Notes: generated from the sequence alone by a model not told the origin. DNA of 64,000 nt from Planctomycetota bacterium (GCA_016872835.1 VGYX01000014.1:1-64000), one strand, 5' to 3'. Positions 24,346 through 33,905 are shown, counted from the first letter of the stretch. Numbers and translations: made by a program.

Positions 24346-25406
24346 GCAGGCGCCTCGCCTGCCTGCGCGCCATCGATGAACACGTCGACTTGCTGGCCCA
24401 CATAGACCGGCGCCTCCGCCTTCTCGATCTCGTACACCACCATCAGCACGCGCGTGTCCACGCGCTCCGTCACCACACCACGCAGCGTGGTCTTGGGCCG
24501 GACGCTCGGCTCGATGCGTACGAACTTCAGCGCCAGACGCACCGGGTCACGCCCGCGCGTGAAGGCCTCAGCCGAGGCTCCCGGACGCACGCGTGCGGCA
24601 TCGTCCTCGTCGATCTCGGCGCGGACATGCATGGGGCCGGCATCCCCCAACGTGACCATGGGGCTGTCCAGATGGCCGGCCGTGGCGAATTCGCCCGCCT
24701 GCACCTCAACCTTCAGCACCGTGCCGTCCATCGGTGCTCGCACCGTGAGCCGGTCCAGATCGGTGCGGGCCTTCGCGAGTGCCGCGCGCGCGGCGTCGAC
24801 CTCGCGGCGCGCCACATCCAGATCTGCCTTCCACGCACCGCTCTTGATGCGCGCAAGCTCCGCACGAACCTGCTCCAGCGTGGCCTGCGCGGCTAGCATC
24901 GCAAATCGGCGCTGCTCAAGATCCTCCATGCTGGCGGCACCAGCATCGCGCGCCGCCTTCACACGCTCGAATGTTCCCTGCGTGCGCTGCGCCTCGACCT
25001 CGGCGCTGCGGACGCGCGCCTCCAGCGGTGGAATGTCCTCGGAACGCGGCTGCGCCTCGAGCCGTACGAGCCTGCTCTCCTCGAGCTGCAGCGCCGCCTG
25101 ACGTGCCTCGACCTCAGCTTGGCGTTCCGCCCGCTCCAAGGTGAGGAGCGCCTGCCCCTCCTTCACCAGATCACCGGGCTTGACCATCACCTCGTCCACG
25201 ATGCCCTGCGTGGGCGACGCGACGGCGACAAGCTCACTGCGTGGTTCGATGATCCCGAGTCCAGCGATTCGGCCTTCATGCAGCGTGCTGCGCGCAGGCT
25301 TGTTCGGCGGCGCGGTGACCGCGCTGCTGGGCGTGAGCAGCCACGTGACGGCCACGGCGAAGCCGAGCGACAGGGCGGCGAGCAGCGGAAGGAGGCGGCG
25401 GATCAT
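24336..25406 (-). CDS. ABC exporter membrane fusion protein (DevB/MacA-like)
   Basis: A 356-residue periplasmic adaptor with an N-terminal anchor (LLPLLAALSLGFAVAVTWLL). The first lipoyl half reads VASPTQGIVDEVMVKPGDLV and KEGQALLTL. A coiled coil of about 120 residues follows, then LTVRAPMDGTVLKVEVQAGE and a beta barrel ending VYVGQQVDVFIDG. It is the last gene of a three-gene exporter set and overlaps the ATPase gene by four bases. The order permease-ATPase-adaptor resembles cyanobacterial DevBCA glycolipid exporters. The substrate is unknown. Confidence 0.85.
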   Translation of the reverse strand: MIRRLLPLLAALSLGFAVAVTWLLTPSSAVTAPPNKPARSTLHEGRIAGLGIIEPRSELVAVASPTQGIVDEVMVKPGDLVKEGQALLTLERAERQAEVEARQAALQLEESRLVRLEAQPRSEDIPPLEARVRSAEVEAQRTQGTFERVKAARDAGAASMEDLEQRRFAMLAAQATLEQVRAELARIKSGAWKADLDVARREVDAARAALAKARTDLDRLTVRAPMDGTVLKVEVQAGEFATAGHLDSPMVTLGDAGPMHVRAEIDEDDAARVRPGASAEAFTRGRDPVRLALKFVRIEPSVRPKTTLRGVVTERVDTRVLMVVYEIEKAEAPVYVGQQVDVFIDGAQAGEAPAQP

Positions 25407-26137
25407 CGGGAAGACTCCATAGGGTAGGCACTTGGAGCGACGGCGCGATCCTCGACGCGAACCACCAGGCCATCGTCCATCTCGGCGATGCGGTCGGCGA
25501 AGCTGAACACGCGCTGGTCGTGGCTGACCACGATCACCACCCGGCCGGGACGCACGGCGATCGATCGCAGCAGTTCCATGACCTGATGGCCGCTGCGTGC
25601 GTCGAGTGCCGCCGTGGGCTCATCGCACAGCAGCAGGTCCGGATCGTGCACAAGCGCGCGCGCGATCGCGACGCGCTGCTGCTGTCCGCTGCTGAGTTGT
25701 CGCGGCAACTTGTGGGTCTGCTCGCCCAGCCCAAGCTGGCCAAGCATCGCGCGTGCACGCTCCAGCGCCTGCGGCCACTGCACACCAGCGGCCACCAGCG
25801 GTACCGCCACGTTTTCCGCCGCGGAAAGCCCCCAGATCAGGTTGTACTGCTGGAACACGAAGCCGATACGACGAAGGCGGAAGTCAAGCAGTTGCTGCGC
25901 GTCCAAGCTGAGCAGCTCCTGCCCGAGCACGCGCAGATGGCCTGCATCGGCACCGAGCAGACCGGCGATGATCGAGATGAGCGTGGTCTTGCCGCAGCCC
26001 GATGGGCCGATCAGCATGGTGAGCTGACCAGGCTCGGCGTCGAAGCGGAGGCCCTTCAGCACCTGCTGACGCACGCCCGCCGAATCGAACGATCGTTCGA
26101 GTTGCTCGCAGTGCACGCCTTCGCGGGTGGAGGCCAT
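25403..26137 (-). CDS. ABC exporter ATPase (DevA/LolD/MacB type)
   Basis: A 244-residue ATPase. Walker A is GPSGCGKTT near residue 45, the Q loop is VFQQYNL, the signature is LSSGQQQRVAIARAL, Walker B is LLLCDEPTAALD and the H loop is VVSHD. This set matches the LolD/MacB/DevA branch that energises FtsX-like permeases. It begins four bases after the permease stop and overlaps the adaptor gene. Confidence 0.92.
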   Translation of the reverse strand: MASTREGVHCEQLERSFDSAGVRQQVLKGLRFDAEPGQLTMLIGPSGCGKTTLISIIAGLLGADAGHLRVLGQELLSLDAQQLLDFRLRRIGFVFQQYNLIWGLSAAENVAVPLVAAGVQWPQALERARAMLGQLGLGEQTHKLPRQLSSGQQQRVAIARALVHDPDLLLCDEPTAALDARSGHQVMELLRSIAVRPGRVVIVVSHDQRVFSFADRIAEMDDGLVVRVEDRAVAPSAYPMESSR

Positions 26138-26140
26138 GGA

Positions 26141-27298
26141 TCAGTTCCTGAACACGATCGCCGGATCGGCGGTGAGCACACGACGGATCGAGAGGAAGCA
26201 GCTCGCGACCACCATGAGATAGATGAAGACCCCGGTACCGATGAAAACCGCGACCGGCATGTTCATGCCGCGCAGGCCACCCGTGCCGGGCCCGAAGTAG
26301 GCGAAGAACAGGCTGGCGACGCCCACGCCAAGCGAGAACCCGATCACTGCCACCAGCGAGGCCTGCAGGAAGATCATGCCCAGCACGCTGCGATTTCCCA
26401 CGCCGATCGCCTTCAGGGTGGCGAACTGCTTCACGTTCTCCACGCTGAAGAGATAGAACGTCTGGCCCACGATCGCCACGCCGATGACCACGCCCATGAG
26501 GATCGTGACGCCGAAGAACTCGGCCACGCCGGAGAAGCGCAGCATCCACTCGATGATCTCCGCGCTGAAGCCTCGGCTACTGCGTGCCTTCAGGCCGGTC
26601 TCCTTCTCGATGCGCGCCGCCACCTGCTCGGGATCGGTTCCCTCCTCCGCCTTCGCCAGCACGAAGCTGACGGTGTTCTCGGTTTCCCGGCTCATCTGCA
26701 CTGCCAGCGAGCGGGTGGTGTAGACGACGGTCTGCCCACCCCATGCGGGCGGCGCCTTGCAGAAGCCACCCACCACCGCGCGCGTGTGACCGATCTCGAC
26801 CTCCTGACCGATCTCCACCGGCAGATCCGGGAAGTTCTGCTGATAGCCGCTCACGTCAAAGATGACCGCGTTGGGCTGCTCAAGCGCGCGCACGTCACCG
26901 GCCACCATGCGCGCAGCCGGCGCGCCGATCAGCGTGGCGTCGTCAACCCCGATCACGAGCACCGGTCGGAAGGAGCCCTGTCGGGTGCGCACCATGCCAA
27001 GCGCCTGGTAGTAGGGCACGGCCCACTGCACCCCGGCCACGGAGCGCACCTGATTGACCACGCCCTCCTTCATGGGATCGGCAAGATCCAGGATCTCCAC
27101 GTTGGGCTTCATCACCCAGAGGTCGGCGGCGCTGGCCGACTGCACACCATAGGTGCTGCTTCGCAGCGCGCTCCAGAAGATCGCCGCCTGCTGGCTGATG
27201 AGCAGACTGGCGAAGGCGATGCCGGCGACGAGGGCGACATACTTCGCCTTGTCGTGAGTCAGCATGGCCAGCGCGACACGGATCATGGGAAGAGACAT
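26141..27298 (-). CDS. FtsX-like ABC permease (DevC type)
   Basis: A 385-residue permease with one N-terminal helix (YVALVAGIAFASLLISQQAA), a periplasmic domain of about 200 residues, and three C-terminal helices (FFGVTILMGVVIGVAIVG, VLGMIFLQASLVAVIGFSLG, FIGTGVFIYLMVVASCFLS). This is the FtsX/MacB fold of DevC exporters. The ATG at 27298 begins family-like sequence (MSLPMIRVALAML); an ATG four codons later is possible. There is no clear Shine-Dalgarno. It is divergent from tag. Confidence 0.85.
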   Translation of the reverse strand: MSLPMIRVALAMLTHDKAKYVALVAGIAFASLLISQQAAIFWSALRSSTYGVQSASAADLWVMKPNVEILDLADPMKEGVVNQVRSVAGVQWAVPYYQALGMVRTRQGSFRPVLVIGVDDATLIGAPAARMVAGDVRALEQPNAVIFDVSGYQQNFPDLPVEIGQEVEIGHTRAVVGGFCKAPPAWGGQTVVYTTRSLAVQMSRETENTVSFVLAKAEEGTDPEQVAARIEKETGLKARSSRGFSAEIIEWMLRFSGVAEFFGVTILMGVVIGVAIVGQTFYLFSVENVKQFATLKAIGVGNRSVLGMIFLQASLVAVIGFSLGVGVASLFFAYFGPGTGGLRGMNMPVAVFIGTGVFIYLMVVASCFLSIRRVLTADPAIVFRN

Positions 27299-27329
27299 CT
27301 TCGCCGAAATCACCCGATGGGATGCGGGG

Positions 27330-27335
27330 TACCTT
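27330..27335 (+). promoter_or_regulatory. -10 box for tag
   Basis: TACCTT lies seven bases before a GTG at 27343 that is in frame with tag, favouring that GTG over the ATG at 27322, which lies upstream of the box. Confidence 0.45.
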
Positions 27336-27342
27336 TCCAGCC

Positions 27343-27966
27343 GTGCGCGCACCACACGCCCGAAAGATCCCCAGACGCTGCTGGTGGTGCGGCAGCGACC
27401 CCCTGTACGTGGCCTACCACGATCACGAGTGGGGCGTGCCACTTCGCGACGACCGTGAACTCTTCGTGAAGTTGGTGCTGGATGGGTTCCAAGCCGGACT
27501 TTCCTGGATCACGATCCTGCGGCGTCGCGCCGGCATCCTGGCCGCATTCGACGGCCTCGATCCGCAGCGCGTGGCGCGCTACGGCGCGCGCGACGTCGCT
27601 CGACTCATGTGCGACGAGCGCATCATCCGCAGTGGCGCGAAGGTGCGGTCCGCCATCGCCAACGCGCAGGCCTGGTGCACGGTCATGGACCGCGGAGGCC
27701 GGCACGCCTTCCGCGACCTTGTGTGGGAACCCACCGGCCGTGTCGTGAAGACGCGCAGACTCCGCAGCCGCAGCGAGTTACCAGCCGAAAGTCCCGAGAG
27801 CCGCGCCCTCTCCAAGCGCCTGAAGCAGGAAGGCTTCTCGTTCTGCGGGCCCGTGATCTGCCATGCCTACATGCAGGCGGTGGGATGCGTGAACGAGCAT
27901 CTGCTGTCGTGCTTCCGACATGCCGAGGTGTCGGCCATCGCGCAGGGTCAGGGTCTTCGGGCCTGA
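27343..27966 (+). CDS. tag: DNA-3-methyladenine glycosylase I
   Basis: A 207-residue base-excision repair enzyme that removes 3-methyladenine from DNA. The family opening CWWCGSDPLYVAYHDHEWG is present. Zinc ligands correspond to the first cysteine, the YHDHEWG histidine, and the HLLSC pair near the C-terminus (EHLLSC). LDGFQAGLSWITIL holds the helix-hairpin-helix region. The GTG at 27343 is chosen because of the -10 box seven bases upstream; the ATG at 27322 would add seven residues with no family similarity. It converges with the MFS gene, with one base between stops. Confidence 0.92.
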   Translation: MRAPHARKIPRRCWWCGSDPLYVAYHDHEWGVPLRDDRELFVKLVLDGFQAGLSWITILRRRAGILAAFDGLDPQRVARYGARDVARLMCDERIIRSGAKVRSAIANAQAWCTVMDRGGRHAFRDLVWEPTGRVVKTRRLRSRSELPAESPESRALSKRLKQEGFSFCGPVICHAYMQAVGCVNEHLLSCFRHAEVSAIAQGQGLRA

Positions 27967-27967
27967 G

Positions 27968-29254
27968 TCACTCGTCCGACTTCTCTTCCGCCTCGGAGTA
28001 GAGCACGTCAGCCGGCGTCTCGACCAGTCGTCCGAGGCGCCGCAACTCGGGCAATCGCCACGCCACCAGTCCCGTGATCACGAGCGTGCCGATGCCGCCG
28101 CTCACCACGCTGAAGATCGGCCCCATCCATGTCGCGACCAGGCCGCTCTCGAAGCCACCGAGCTCGTTGCTGCACTCGATGAAGACGCTGTTCACGGCGG
28201 TCACGCGTCCGCGCAGGTGATCGGGTGTGCGCGTCTGCACCAGCACGTGCCGAATCACCACACTGACGTTGTCCACGGCGCCACCAAGCGCCAGCATGGC
28301 CATGCTGAGCCAGAAGGACTGGCTGAGTCCGAACGCGATCATGGTGACGCCGAACAGCGCGACGCACATCAGCAGGACTGGTCCCGCACGACGGATCTCG
28401 GGACGAATGGCGAGAACCCCGGCGATGACCAATGCACCCACGTACGGCGCGCTCTTCAGCAGGCCAAGGCCGAATGCGTCGGTGTTCAGGATGTCGGTGG
28501 CGAAGATCGGCAGCAACGCGGTCGCGCCACCGAAGAGGACGGCGAGCAGGTCCAGCGAGATCGCGCCCAGGATCGTGCGCTCGCGCCAGATGTGCGCCGC
28601 ACCCGCGAACATGCCCCCCGGCGAGTGATTCGGCGGTGGTGCGATCGCGGCGCGTGGCTGGAGCAGCGACGCCATCACCGCGAACACCAGACATCCGATG
28701 CCCGCGGCCGCGAAGACAGCCCATGCGTGCCCCGTGAACTTCAGCACGGCGCCGGCGAGAATCGGACCACCGATCGCGCACGCCTGGAAGATCGCGCTGT
28801 TCCAGGTGATCGCGTTCTGGAATCGCTCCGTCGGCACGAGGGAGGGAAGCAGGCTTTGCCGTGTGGGCATGTTGAAGGCGCGCACGCAGCCGCTGAACAC
28901 GAGCGTGCCGTACACGACCCACAATGGCGCACCCAGCAGACTGGCCAGCGCCAACAGGCCAGCGACGATCGCGAAACCCACCTGCGTGACCGCGAGCAGA
29001 CGGTGCCTGCGTACCCGGTCGACCAGCACACCCGCTGGAAGCGCAAGCGCGACGACCGGCAATGCGCGCGCAAGCCCCACCAGCCCCAGATCCCACGCGG
29101 AACGGGTTCGATCCCACACGTCCCACAGGACGGCGGTCTGCAGCATCGTCATGCCGACCCCAGCCAGCAGCATGCCGCAGGCGTACAGCCGATAGTTGCG
29201 CTCACCCCACGCAGCAGCCCAGCCCACGGTCGGCGCCGCGGACTCAGGCTGCAC
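27968..29254 (-). CDS. MFS transporter (EntS/MFS_3 type)
   Basis: A 428-residue carrier with about 12 helices. The N-terminal segment GERNYRLYACGMLLAGVGMT and the loop VDRVRRHRLL fit the EntS-like or TMEM effector (MFS_3) branch of exporters. RAFNMPTRQSLLPSLVP is a family-typical cytoplasmic segment. The start is a GTG at 29254, sixteen bases after the nucleotide-sugar dehydrogenase ends, so the two are probably cotranscribed. The substrate is unknown. Confidence 0.8.
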   Translation of the reverse strand: MQPESAAPTVGWAAAWGERNYRLYACGMLLAGVGMTMLQTAVLWDVWDRTRSAWDLGLVGLARALPVVALALPAGVLVDRVRRHRLLAVTQVGFAIVAGLLALASLLGAPLWVVYGTLVFSGCVRAFNMPTRQSLLPSLVPTERFQNAITWNSAIFQACAIGGPILAGAVLKFTGHAWAVFAAAGIGCLVFAVMASLLQPRAAIAPPPNHSPGGMFAGAAHIWRERTILGAISLDLLAVLFGGATALLPIFATDILNTDAFGLGLLKSAPYVGALVIAGVLAIRPEIRRAGPVLLMCVALFGVTMIAFGLSQSFWLSMAMLALGGAVDNVSVVIRHVLVQTRTPDHLRGRVTAVNSVFIECSNELGGFESGLVATWMGPIFSVVSGGIGTLVITGLVAWRLPELRRLGRLVETPADVLYSEAEEKSDE

Positions 29255-29269
29255 GAGGGTGCCCCGTCA

Positions 29270-30628
29270 TCAGGCGAGCTTCAGTCGATTACCCAGTTCG
29301 CCATGATGCCTGCGCATCGCGTCGCGGGTGTCCACGATGAGCTTCGAGTGCTTGGCGATCATGTCCCAGTCGAAGGCCGAGTGCGCCGTCGAGACGAGCA
29401 CCAGGTCGAACTGCTTCAGGCTCTCAGCCGTGACCGGCACCGACTTCATGCGCAGATCGTGCGAGCGGACGGTCTTGGTTTCCGCACAGTGCGGGTCGCT
29501 GTACTCCACCTTGGCGCCGCGGTGCATCAACAGCTCGATCAGTTCGAAGCTGGGGCTCTCGCGCACGTCGTCGATGTCCGCCTTGTAGGCCAGGCCGAGC
29601 ACAAGCACCTTGCTGTTCTTCACGGCCTTGCCGTGGTTGTTCAGGTGCTCCGCCACACGATCCACCACGTAATGCGGCATGTTGGTGTTGATCTCGCCCG
29701 CCAGTTCGATGAAGCGGGTGAAGACCCCATGCTCGCGCGCCTTCCACGTGAGATAGAAGGGGTCGATCGGGATGCAGTGACCGCCCAGCCCAGGCCCCGG
29801 AAAGAACGGCATGTAGCCAAAGGGCTTGGTTGCTGCGGCGCGGATCACTTCCCACACATCGATCTTCATGGGCTCCAAGATGGCCTTGAGCTCATTTACC
29901 AACGCGATGTTCACCGCACGAAAGGTGTTCTCGAGGATCTTCGCTGCCTCGGCCACCTCGGCGGTGGAGACCGGCACCACCTCAGCGATGCCCTTGCGGT
30001 AGACGGCGCATGCGAGTTCCGTACTCGCTGCGTCCAGGCCACCACACAGCTTCGGGATCGTGCGCGTGTTGTGGCTCTTGCGGCCCGGATCTTCGCGCTC
30101 GGGGCTGAAGGCACCGAACACGTCCACGCCGAGTTTCAGGCCCTTGCCGTTTTCGCCAGCGGCCTTGAAGATCGCGGGCATCATGTCGTCACGCGTGGTG
30201 CCGGGGTAGGTCGTGCTTTCAAGGATGATGAGCTGACCCTTCCGCAGCGTCTTGCCGATCGATTCGGCGGTGGAGAGGATGAAACCGATGTCCGGCTCGT
30301 GGTGGCGACCCAGCGGTGTCGGTACGGCGACGATGATCACGTCGCACTCGCCAAGGCGACCAAAGTCGGTGGTGGCCTCGAAGCGCTTGCTGTCGCGCAA
30401 ATCGGTGACCATGCTGTCGCCGAGGTGCTGCAGGTAGTTCTTGCCCGCCTTGATCGCCTTCGGCTTGCCGGGGTCGATGTCGAATCCAATGACAGGCAAC
30501 CCGCCCTGATGCAGCGCATGCGCGAGAGGCAATCCCACATAGCCGAGGCCGATCACGCCGACGCGCGCCTGGCACTGCTCGATGCGGGAGAGGAGTTCCG
30601 TGTGAACAGGGGCCGTCGCGGCGGTCAT
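29270..30628 (-). CDS. Nucleotide-sugar dehydrogenase (UDP-GlcNAc 6-dehydrogenase type)
   Basis: A 452-residue NAD enzyme that oxidises the C6 hydroxyl of a UDP-sugar to a uronate for cell-surface glycan synthesis. The Rossmann motif is VIGLGYVGLPLAHAL near residue 25. FSPEREDPG is typical of the WbpA/TviB group acting on UDP-GlcNAc rather than UDP-glucose. The catalytic cysteine is in GPGLGGHCIPIDPFYL. The third domain has VLGLAYKADIDDVRESPSFE. The ATG at 30628 marks the start of family-like sequence. It stands apart from any glycosyltransferase cluster here. Confidence 0.88.
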   Translation of the reverse strand: MTAATAPVHTELLSRIEQCQARVGVIGLGYVGLPLAHALHQGGLPVIGFDIDPGKPKAIKAGKNYLQHLGDSMVTDLRDSKRFEATTDFGRLGECDVIIVAVPTPLGRHHEPDIGFILSTAESIGKTLRKGQLIILESTTYPGTTRDDMMPAIFKAAGENGKGLKLGVDVFGAFSPEREDPGRKSHNTRTIPKLCGGLDAASTELACAVYRKGIAEVVPVSTAEVAEAAKILENTFRAVNIALVNELKAILEPMKIDVWEVIRAAATKPFGYMPFFPGPGLGGHCIPIDPFYLTWKAREHGVFTRFIELAGEINTNMPHYVVDRVAEHLNNHGKAVKNSKVLVLGLAYKADIDDVRESPSFELIELLMHRGAKVEYSDPHCAETKTVRSHDLRMKSVPVTAESLKQFDLVLVSTAHSAFDWDMIAKHSKLIVDTRDAMRRHHGELGNRLKLA

Positions 30629-30714
30629 GGGGATACCGACTTGTTGAATTCGGGGCGCGGACCGGAACGAGTCCGGAAAGATATCGACCCGCTCTGACCA
30701 CACTCTGAAAGTTC

Positions 30715-30749
30715 CCCAAAAACAACCGCCACCGTCTGGAAACGGTGGC
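30715..30749 (-). terminator. Minus-strand terminator after the thyX-pgeF operon
   Basis: On the minus strand gccaccgt and acggtggc form an 8-bp stem (30728-30749) followed by ggttgttttt. It lies between pgeF, which ends at 30906, and the dehydrogenase gene. A weak promoter-like pair (30810-30838, 17-bp spacing) lies upstream of it, so it could instead act as an attenuator of the dehydrogenase. The rest of 30629-30905 holds nothing I recognise. Confidence 0.7.
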
Positions 30750-30905
30750 AGCCCTCGTCCACGCCTCATTGTCGTATCCGGGTGAACAGCGTTCGCCCGG
30801 CACGCCTGCAATAGACACCCAAAAGCATGGCTCTGCAAGCAACAGCGTCACCGGATTCCCGCAATTGACACTTTTCACCCGTGCGCCCAAGGACGCACGA
30901 ACGAG

Positions 30906-31712
30906 TCAAAGTCCAATAAGAGCAGCCATTCGGCCACTTCTGGGGCCCTCGCGGCGGTAGCTGAACAAGTCGCCCGTTGATGCGGTGCACCGATCGTCAA
31001 GATCGATCCGATCATCACGGACCCCTCGCCGGACCAGCTGTGCGCGGATCGCCCCGGGAAGGTCCGCCCGCCACCTCACGCCCCCGGGGCCGGGCTCCAC
31101 GCATTGCCCAAGGCCCACCACCTCCATGGCCGCCCTCACGTCATCGCCAACCTCGAACGCCGCCGGACCGATGCACGGCCCGATCGCGACCACCACACGA
31201 CGGATCTGCGCGCCCCGCGCCAGCATGTGATCCACGGCTCGTTCCACGATGCAGGCACAGAGCCCCCGCCATCCCGCATGTACGGCCGCCACAAGTCCGG
31301 CGGTCGGATCCGCCAGAAGCACCGGCCCGCAATCCGCGATGCGCACCGACACGACCTGCGCCGCGTCCGCCGTGACGATCGCATCGCCATCCGCGAATGG
31401 TGGAGCGGAGCGTGCGACATCCATCTCGAGATCCGCGTCACGCACCACACTTCCGTGGACTTGGCGGAGTCGCACAAGCTCGCGACCCTCGAGTCCGGTG
31501 GCCCGAAGCAGTCGCGCCCAGTTGCGCTCCACACGATCCCAAGCATCAGGTTCACCGGGCGCATCAGCCAGACCCATATTCAGCGAGTCAAAGGGTGCCA
31601 GGCTCTCACCACCCAGGCGCGTGCTGAAGCCATGTGGAATGCCCTCGGAAGCGAGCAGCGCGGACCGCAGCCACACGACGCCCTCGGGCGAGGTCCGACG
31701 CTCGAACGCCAT
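30906..31712 (-). CDS. pgeF: Peptidoglycan editing factor PgeF (YfiH, laccase domain)
   Basis: A 268-residue Cu-oxidase_4 protein. Members have been described as polyphenol oxidases, purine nucleoside phosphorylases and, in E. coli, a factor keeping the wrong amino acid out of cell-wall stems. The metal residues sit in LRQVHGSVV, RIADCGPVLL and AAVHAGWRGL, with IGPCIGPAAFEVGDDV further on. FDSLNMG is the family opening. It starts four bases after the thyX stop and is last in the operon. Confidence 0.88.
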   Translation of the reverse strand: MAFERRTSPEGVVWLRSALLASEGIPHGFSTRLGGESLAPFDSLNMGLADAPGEPDAWDRVERNWARLLRATGLEGRELVRLRQVHGSVVRDADLEMDVARSAPPFADGDAIVTADAAQVVSVRIADCGPVLLADPTAGLVAAVHAGWRGLCACIVERAVDHMLARGAQIRRVVVAIGPCIGPAAFEVGDDVRAAMEVVGLGQCVEPGPGGVRWRADLPGAIRAQLVRRGVRDDRIDLDDRCTASTGDLFSYRREGPRSGRMAALIGL

Positions 31713-31716
31713 CGAC

Positions 31717-32634
31717 TCAGAGCCCCAGCCGGGTCTTCTTGGCCTCGAACTCCGCCTGTTCGCGCTTGTTCTGCGAACCGAGCGGCTGGCCTGAGCGGAT
31801 CGCGTCGATCTCCAGTCGCGAGAGATGCATGGAGTCGAAGTCGTAGTCCACGAAGGCCTCGCAGGTGGCCGGCGCAAGGGGCTGGATCAGCCGGTACATG
31901 GCGCGTGCGAAGTCCTGGATTTCCTGCTGCGCGTGCGATTCCATGCGCAGCGACAGGAAGCGCAGCGTGTTGTGCAGGTCGCACTTCCAGTACCACTCGG
32001 TGTAGACGCTCACCGGTAGCGCCGCACGCGCCAGCTCGCGCGCCACGCCGCGTTCGGTGAGCGAGAGGTACTCGCGATAGTTCGCCTCGGCCTTGTCGAG
32101 CAGCGTCAGGAACTGCTCGGCCGTGCCCGCATCGATCGCCTCGTCGCCACCCTGTCGATTCACCGTGCTCTGCTTGCGCACGCCCTCGACCGTGGGGCGG
32201 TAGAAGCGGTCCGGAACGATCGAATAGCGTGCCGAGTACTCGTTGACGTTGGCGGTGCGATGCCGGATCCACTGGCGCGCCACGAACATCGGCATGGCCA
32301 CGTGGAACTTGAGTTCCACCATCTCGAATGGGGTGGTGTGGCGGTGGCGCAGCAGGTAGCGCACCAGCGTGCGGTCCTCGCTCACCTGCTTCGTGCCGGC
32401 GCCGTAGCTGACGCGCGCAGCCTGCACGATCGCGGCATCGGCGGTCTGGCCCTGCGGCACCAGCCGGGGCATGACATCGACCAGCGCAATGAAGCCGTGC
32501 TCGTGTACCGGAATCTGCCAGCGCGCGTCACCCTGCATCAGGTCGACCATCGGTCCCTCGTGCTTGATGTGCTGAATCGGCGCCTCGCTCACGATGGACT
32601 CATTCGGGCAGGTGGGCTGGGACATCGCACCCAT
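31717..32634 (-). CDS. thyX: Flavin-dependent thymidylate synthase
   Basis: A 305-residue enzyme making dTMP from dUMP with FAD and methylene-tetrahydrofolate. The ThyX motif RHRTANVNEYSARYS near residue 121 is complete, and the helical segments FEMVELKFHVAMPMFVARQW and LRFLSLRMESHAQQEIQDFA flank it. The start at 32634 overlaps the upstream stop (TAATG), so translation is coupled. It is the only thymidylate synthase in the window. Confidence 0.95.
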   Translation of the reverse strand: MGAMSQPTCPNESIVSEAPIQHIKHEGPMVDLMQGDARWQIPVHEHGFIALVDVMPRLVPQGQTADAAIVQAARVSYGAGTKQVSEDRTLVRYLLRHRHTTPFEMVELKFHVAMPMFVARQWIRHRTANVNEYSARYSIVPDRFYRPTVEGVRKQSTVNRQGGDEAIDAGTAEQFLTLLDKAEANYREYLSLTERGVARELARAALPVSVYTEWYWKCDLHNTLRFLSLRMESHAQQEIQDFARAMYRLIQPLAPATCEAFVDYDFDSMHLSRLEIDAIRSGQPLGSQNKREQAEFEAKKTRLGL

Positions 32635-33056
32635 TATGGCGCGGCGGGCGCGGCTTGCACGGCCTGATTCGCGGGGGAACCGCGAGCCAGCGAGCGGAGC
32701 CGCCCATTCACGCGGGGCACCGTGCCGATGCCCGTGGGCAGACCGTTGGCGCCAAGGATCGGCGCATGATCGCCGTTCGGCGGCCACTGCACCTGCAGGA
32801 ACTTGAGCCCCGCCTCGAACTCCGGCGACGCCACCACGGCCCCCGGGACACCCGCACGCAACTGCGCCTCCGACGTGGGCATGTCGCCACCGTGCGCGGA
32901 CGCGTAGGCCTCGATCGCTCCCGCCAGCGCCTCGATTCGCGCATCGGTCCTCAGCGCCGTGCCTCGCACCTCGCGGGTGATCATCCATCCGAAGAGGAAC
33001 GAGAACACCCCCACCGCGGCCACGAACACGACGATGGTGCGGCCCGTGATGCGCAT
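32634..33056 (-). CDS. Small anchored protein, unknown family
   Basis: A 140-residue protein with one N-terminal helix (TIVVFVAAVGVFSFLFGWMI) and a soluble region outside the cytoplasm. The segment RTDARIEALAGAIEAYASAH resembles the helix of pilin-like proteins but no prepilin peptidase site precedes it. A Gly/Pro-rich tail ends AVQAAPAAP. It overlaps its neighbours at both ends (TGATG at 33056, TAATG at 32634), so it is firmly inside the operon between the OppF-type ATPase and thyX. I do not recognise it. Confidence 0.6.
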   Translation of the reverse strand: MRITGRTIVVFVAAVGVFSFLFGWMITREVRGTALRTDARIEALAGAIEAYASAHGGDMPTSEAQLRAGVPGAVVASPEFEAGLKFLQVQWPPNGDHAPILGANGLPTGIGTVPRVNGRLRSLARGSPANQAVQAAPAAP

Positions 33057-33898
33057 CACATTCGGGCGCCGTCGGCGAGCGCCAGCGCGCGTCGGGGCCG
33101 ACGCGGATCCGCCTCGGGCACGGCCGCCAGCAGCCGCTGCGTGTAGGGATGCTTGGGCGAACGGATGATCTCGTCTCGCGTGCCCGCCTCCACGATCTTG
33201 CCGTCGTACATCACGGCGACCCGGTCGCAGATGTGGTGGATCACGGCCATGTCGTGGCTGATGAACAGGTAGCTCAGGCCGAACTCGGCCTGCAGTTCCT
33301 TCAGCAGGTTCAGGATCTGGCTCTGGATGCTCACGTCGAGCGCGCTCGTGGGCTCGTCACACACGATCAGCGAGGGATTCAGCGCCAGCGCGCGCGCGAT
33401 GCCGATGCGCTGCCGCTGCCCACCGCTGAACTCGTGCGGATAGCGGTCGGCTGCGGCCTTCCACAAGCCGCAGCGCTCAAGCAGCTTCTCCACCATGTCC
33501 CGCAGCGCGTCGCCCTTGGCGATGCCGTGCACCTCGAGCGGCTCACCCACAATGCGACCCACGCGCATGCGAGGGTTCAGGCTGCCACCCGGATCCTGGA
33601 AGATGATCTGCATGCGTCGGCGCAGCAGGCGCAGTTCCTCGCCGCCCATGCGACGCACGTCGCGTCCCTCGAACAGGATCTCGCCGCCGGTCGGCTCGAT
33701 GAGTCGAAGGATCGAGCGGCCCACGGTGGTCTTGCCACAGCCCGACTCGCCCACCAGCCCGAGCGTCTCGCCCTTGCCCAGCGCGAAATCCACGCCATCG
33801 ACCGCCTTCACATGACCCGTGATGCGCTGCAGCAGGCCCCGACGGATCGGGAACCAGGTCTGCAGGCCGCGCACCTCAAGCAGTGGCTGGGAGGACAT
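33056..33898 (-). CDS. OppF/DppF-type peptide ABC transporter ATPase
   Basis: A 280-residue ATPase. Walker A is GESGCGKTT near residue 50, the signature is [17 protein letters not shown] and Walker B is [14 protein letters not shown]. The C-terminal [17 protein letters not shown] is specific to the oligopeptide/dipeptide group (OppF, DppF). No permease, second ATPase or binding protein is adjacent, so its partners are elsewhere. TAGGAT lies seven bases before the ATG, suggesting a leaderless operon start. Confidence 0.88.
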   Translation of the reverse strand: MSSQPLLEVRGLQTWFPIRRGLLQRITGHVKAVDGVDFALGKGETLGLVGESGCGKTTVGRSILRLIEPTGGEILFEGRDVRRMGGEELRLLRRRMQIIFQDPGGSLNPRMRVGRIVGEPLEVHGIAKGDALRDMVEKLLERCGLWKAAADRYPHEFSGGQRQRIGIARALALNPSLIVCDEPTSALDVSIQSQILNLLKELQAEFGLSYLFISHDMAVIHHICDRVAVMYDGKIVEAGTRDEIIRSPKHPYTQRLLAAVPEADPRRPRRALALADGARM

Positions 33899-33905
33899 GG
33901 AGAGG

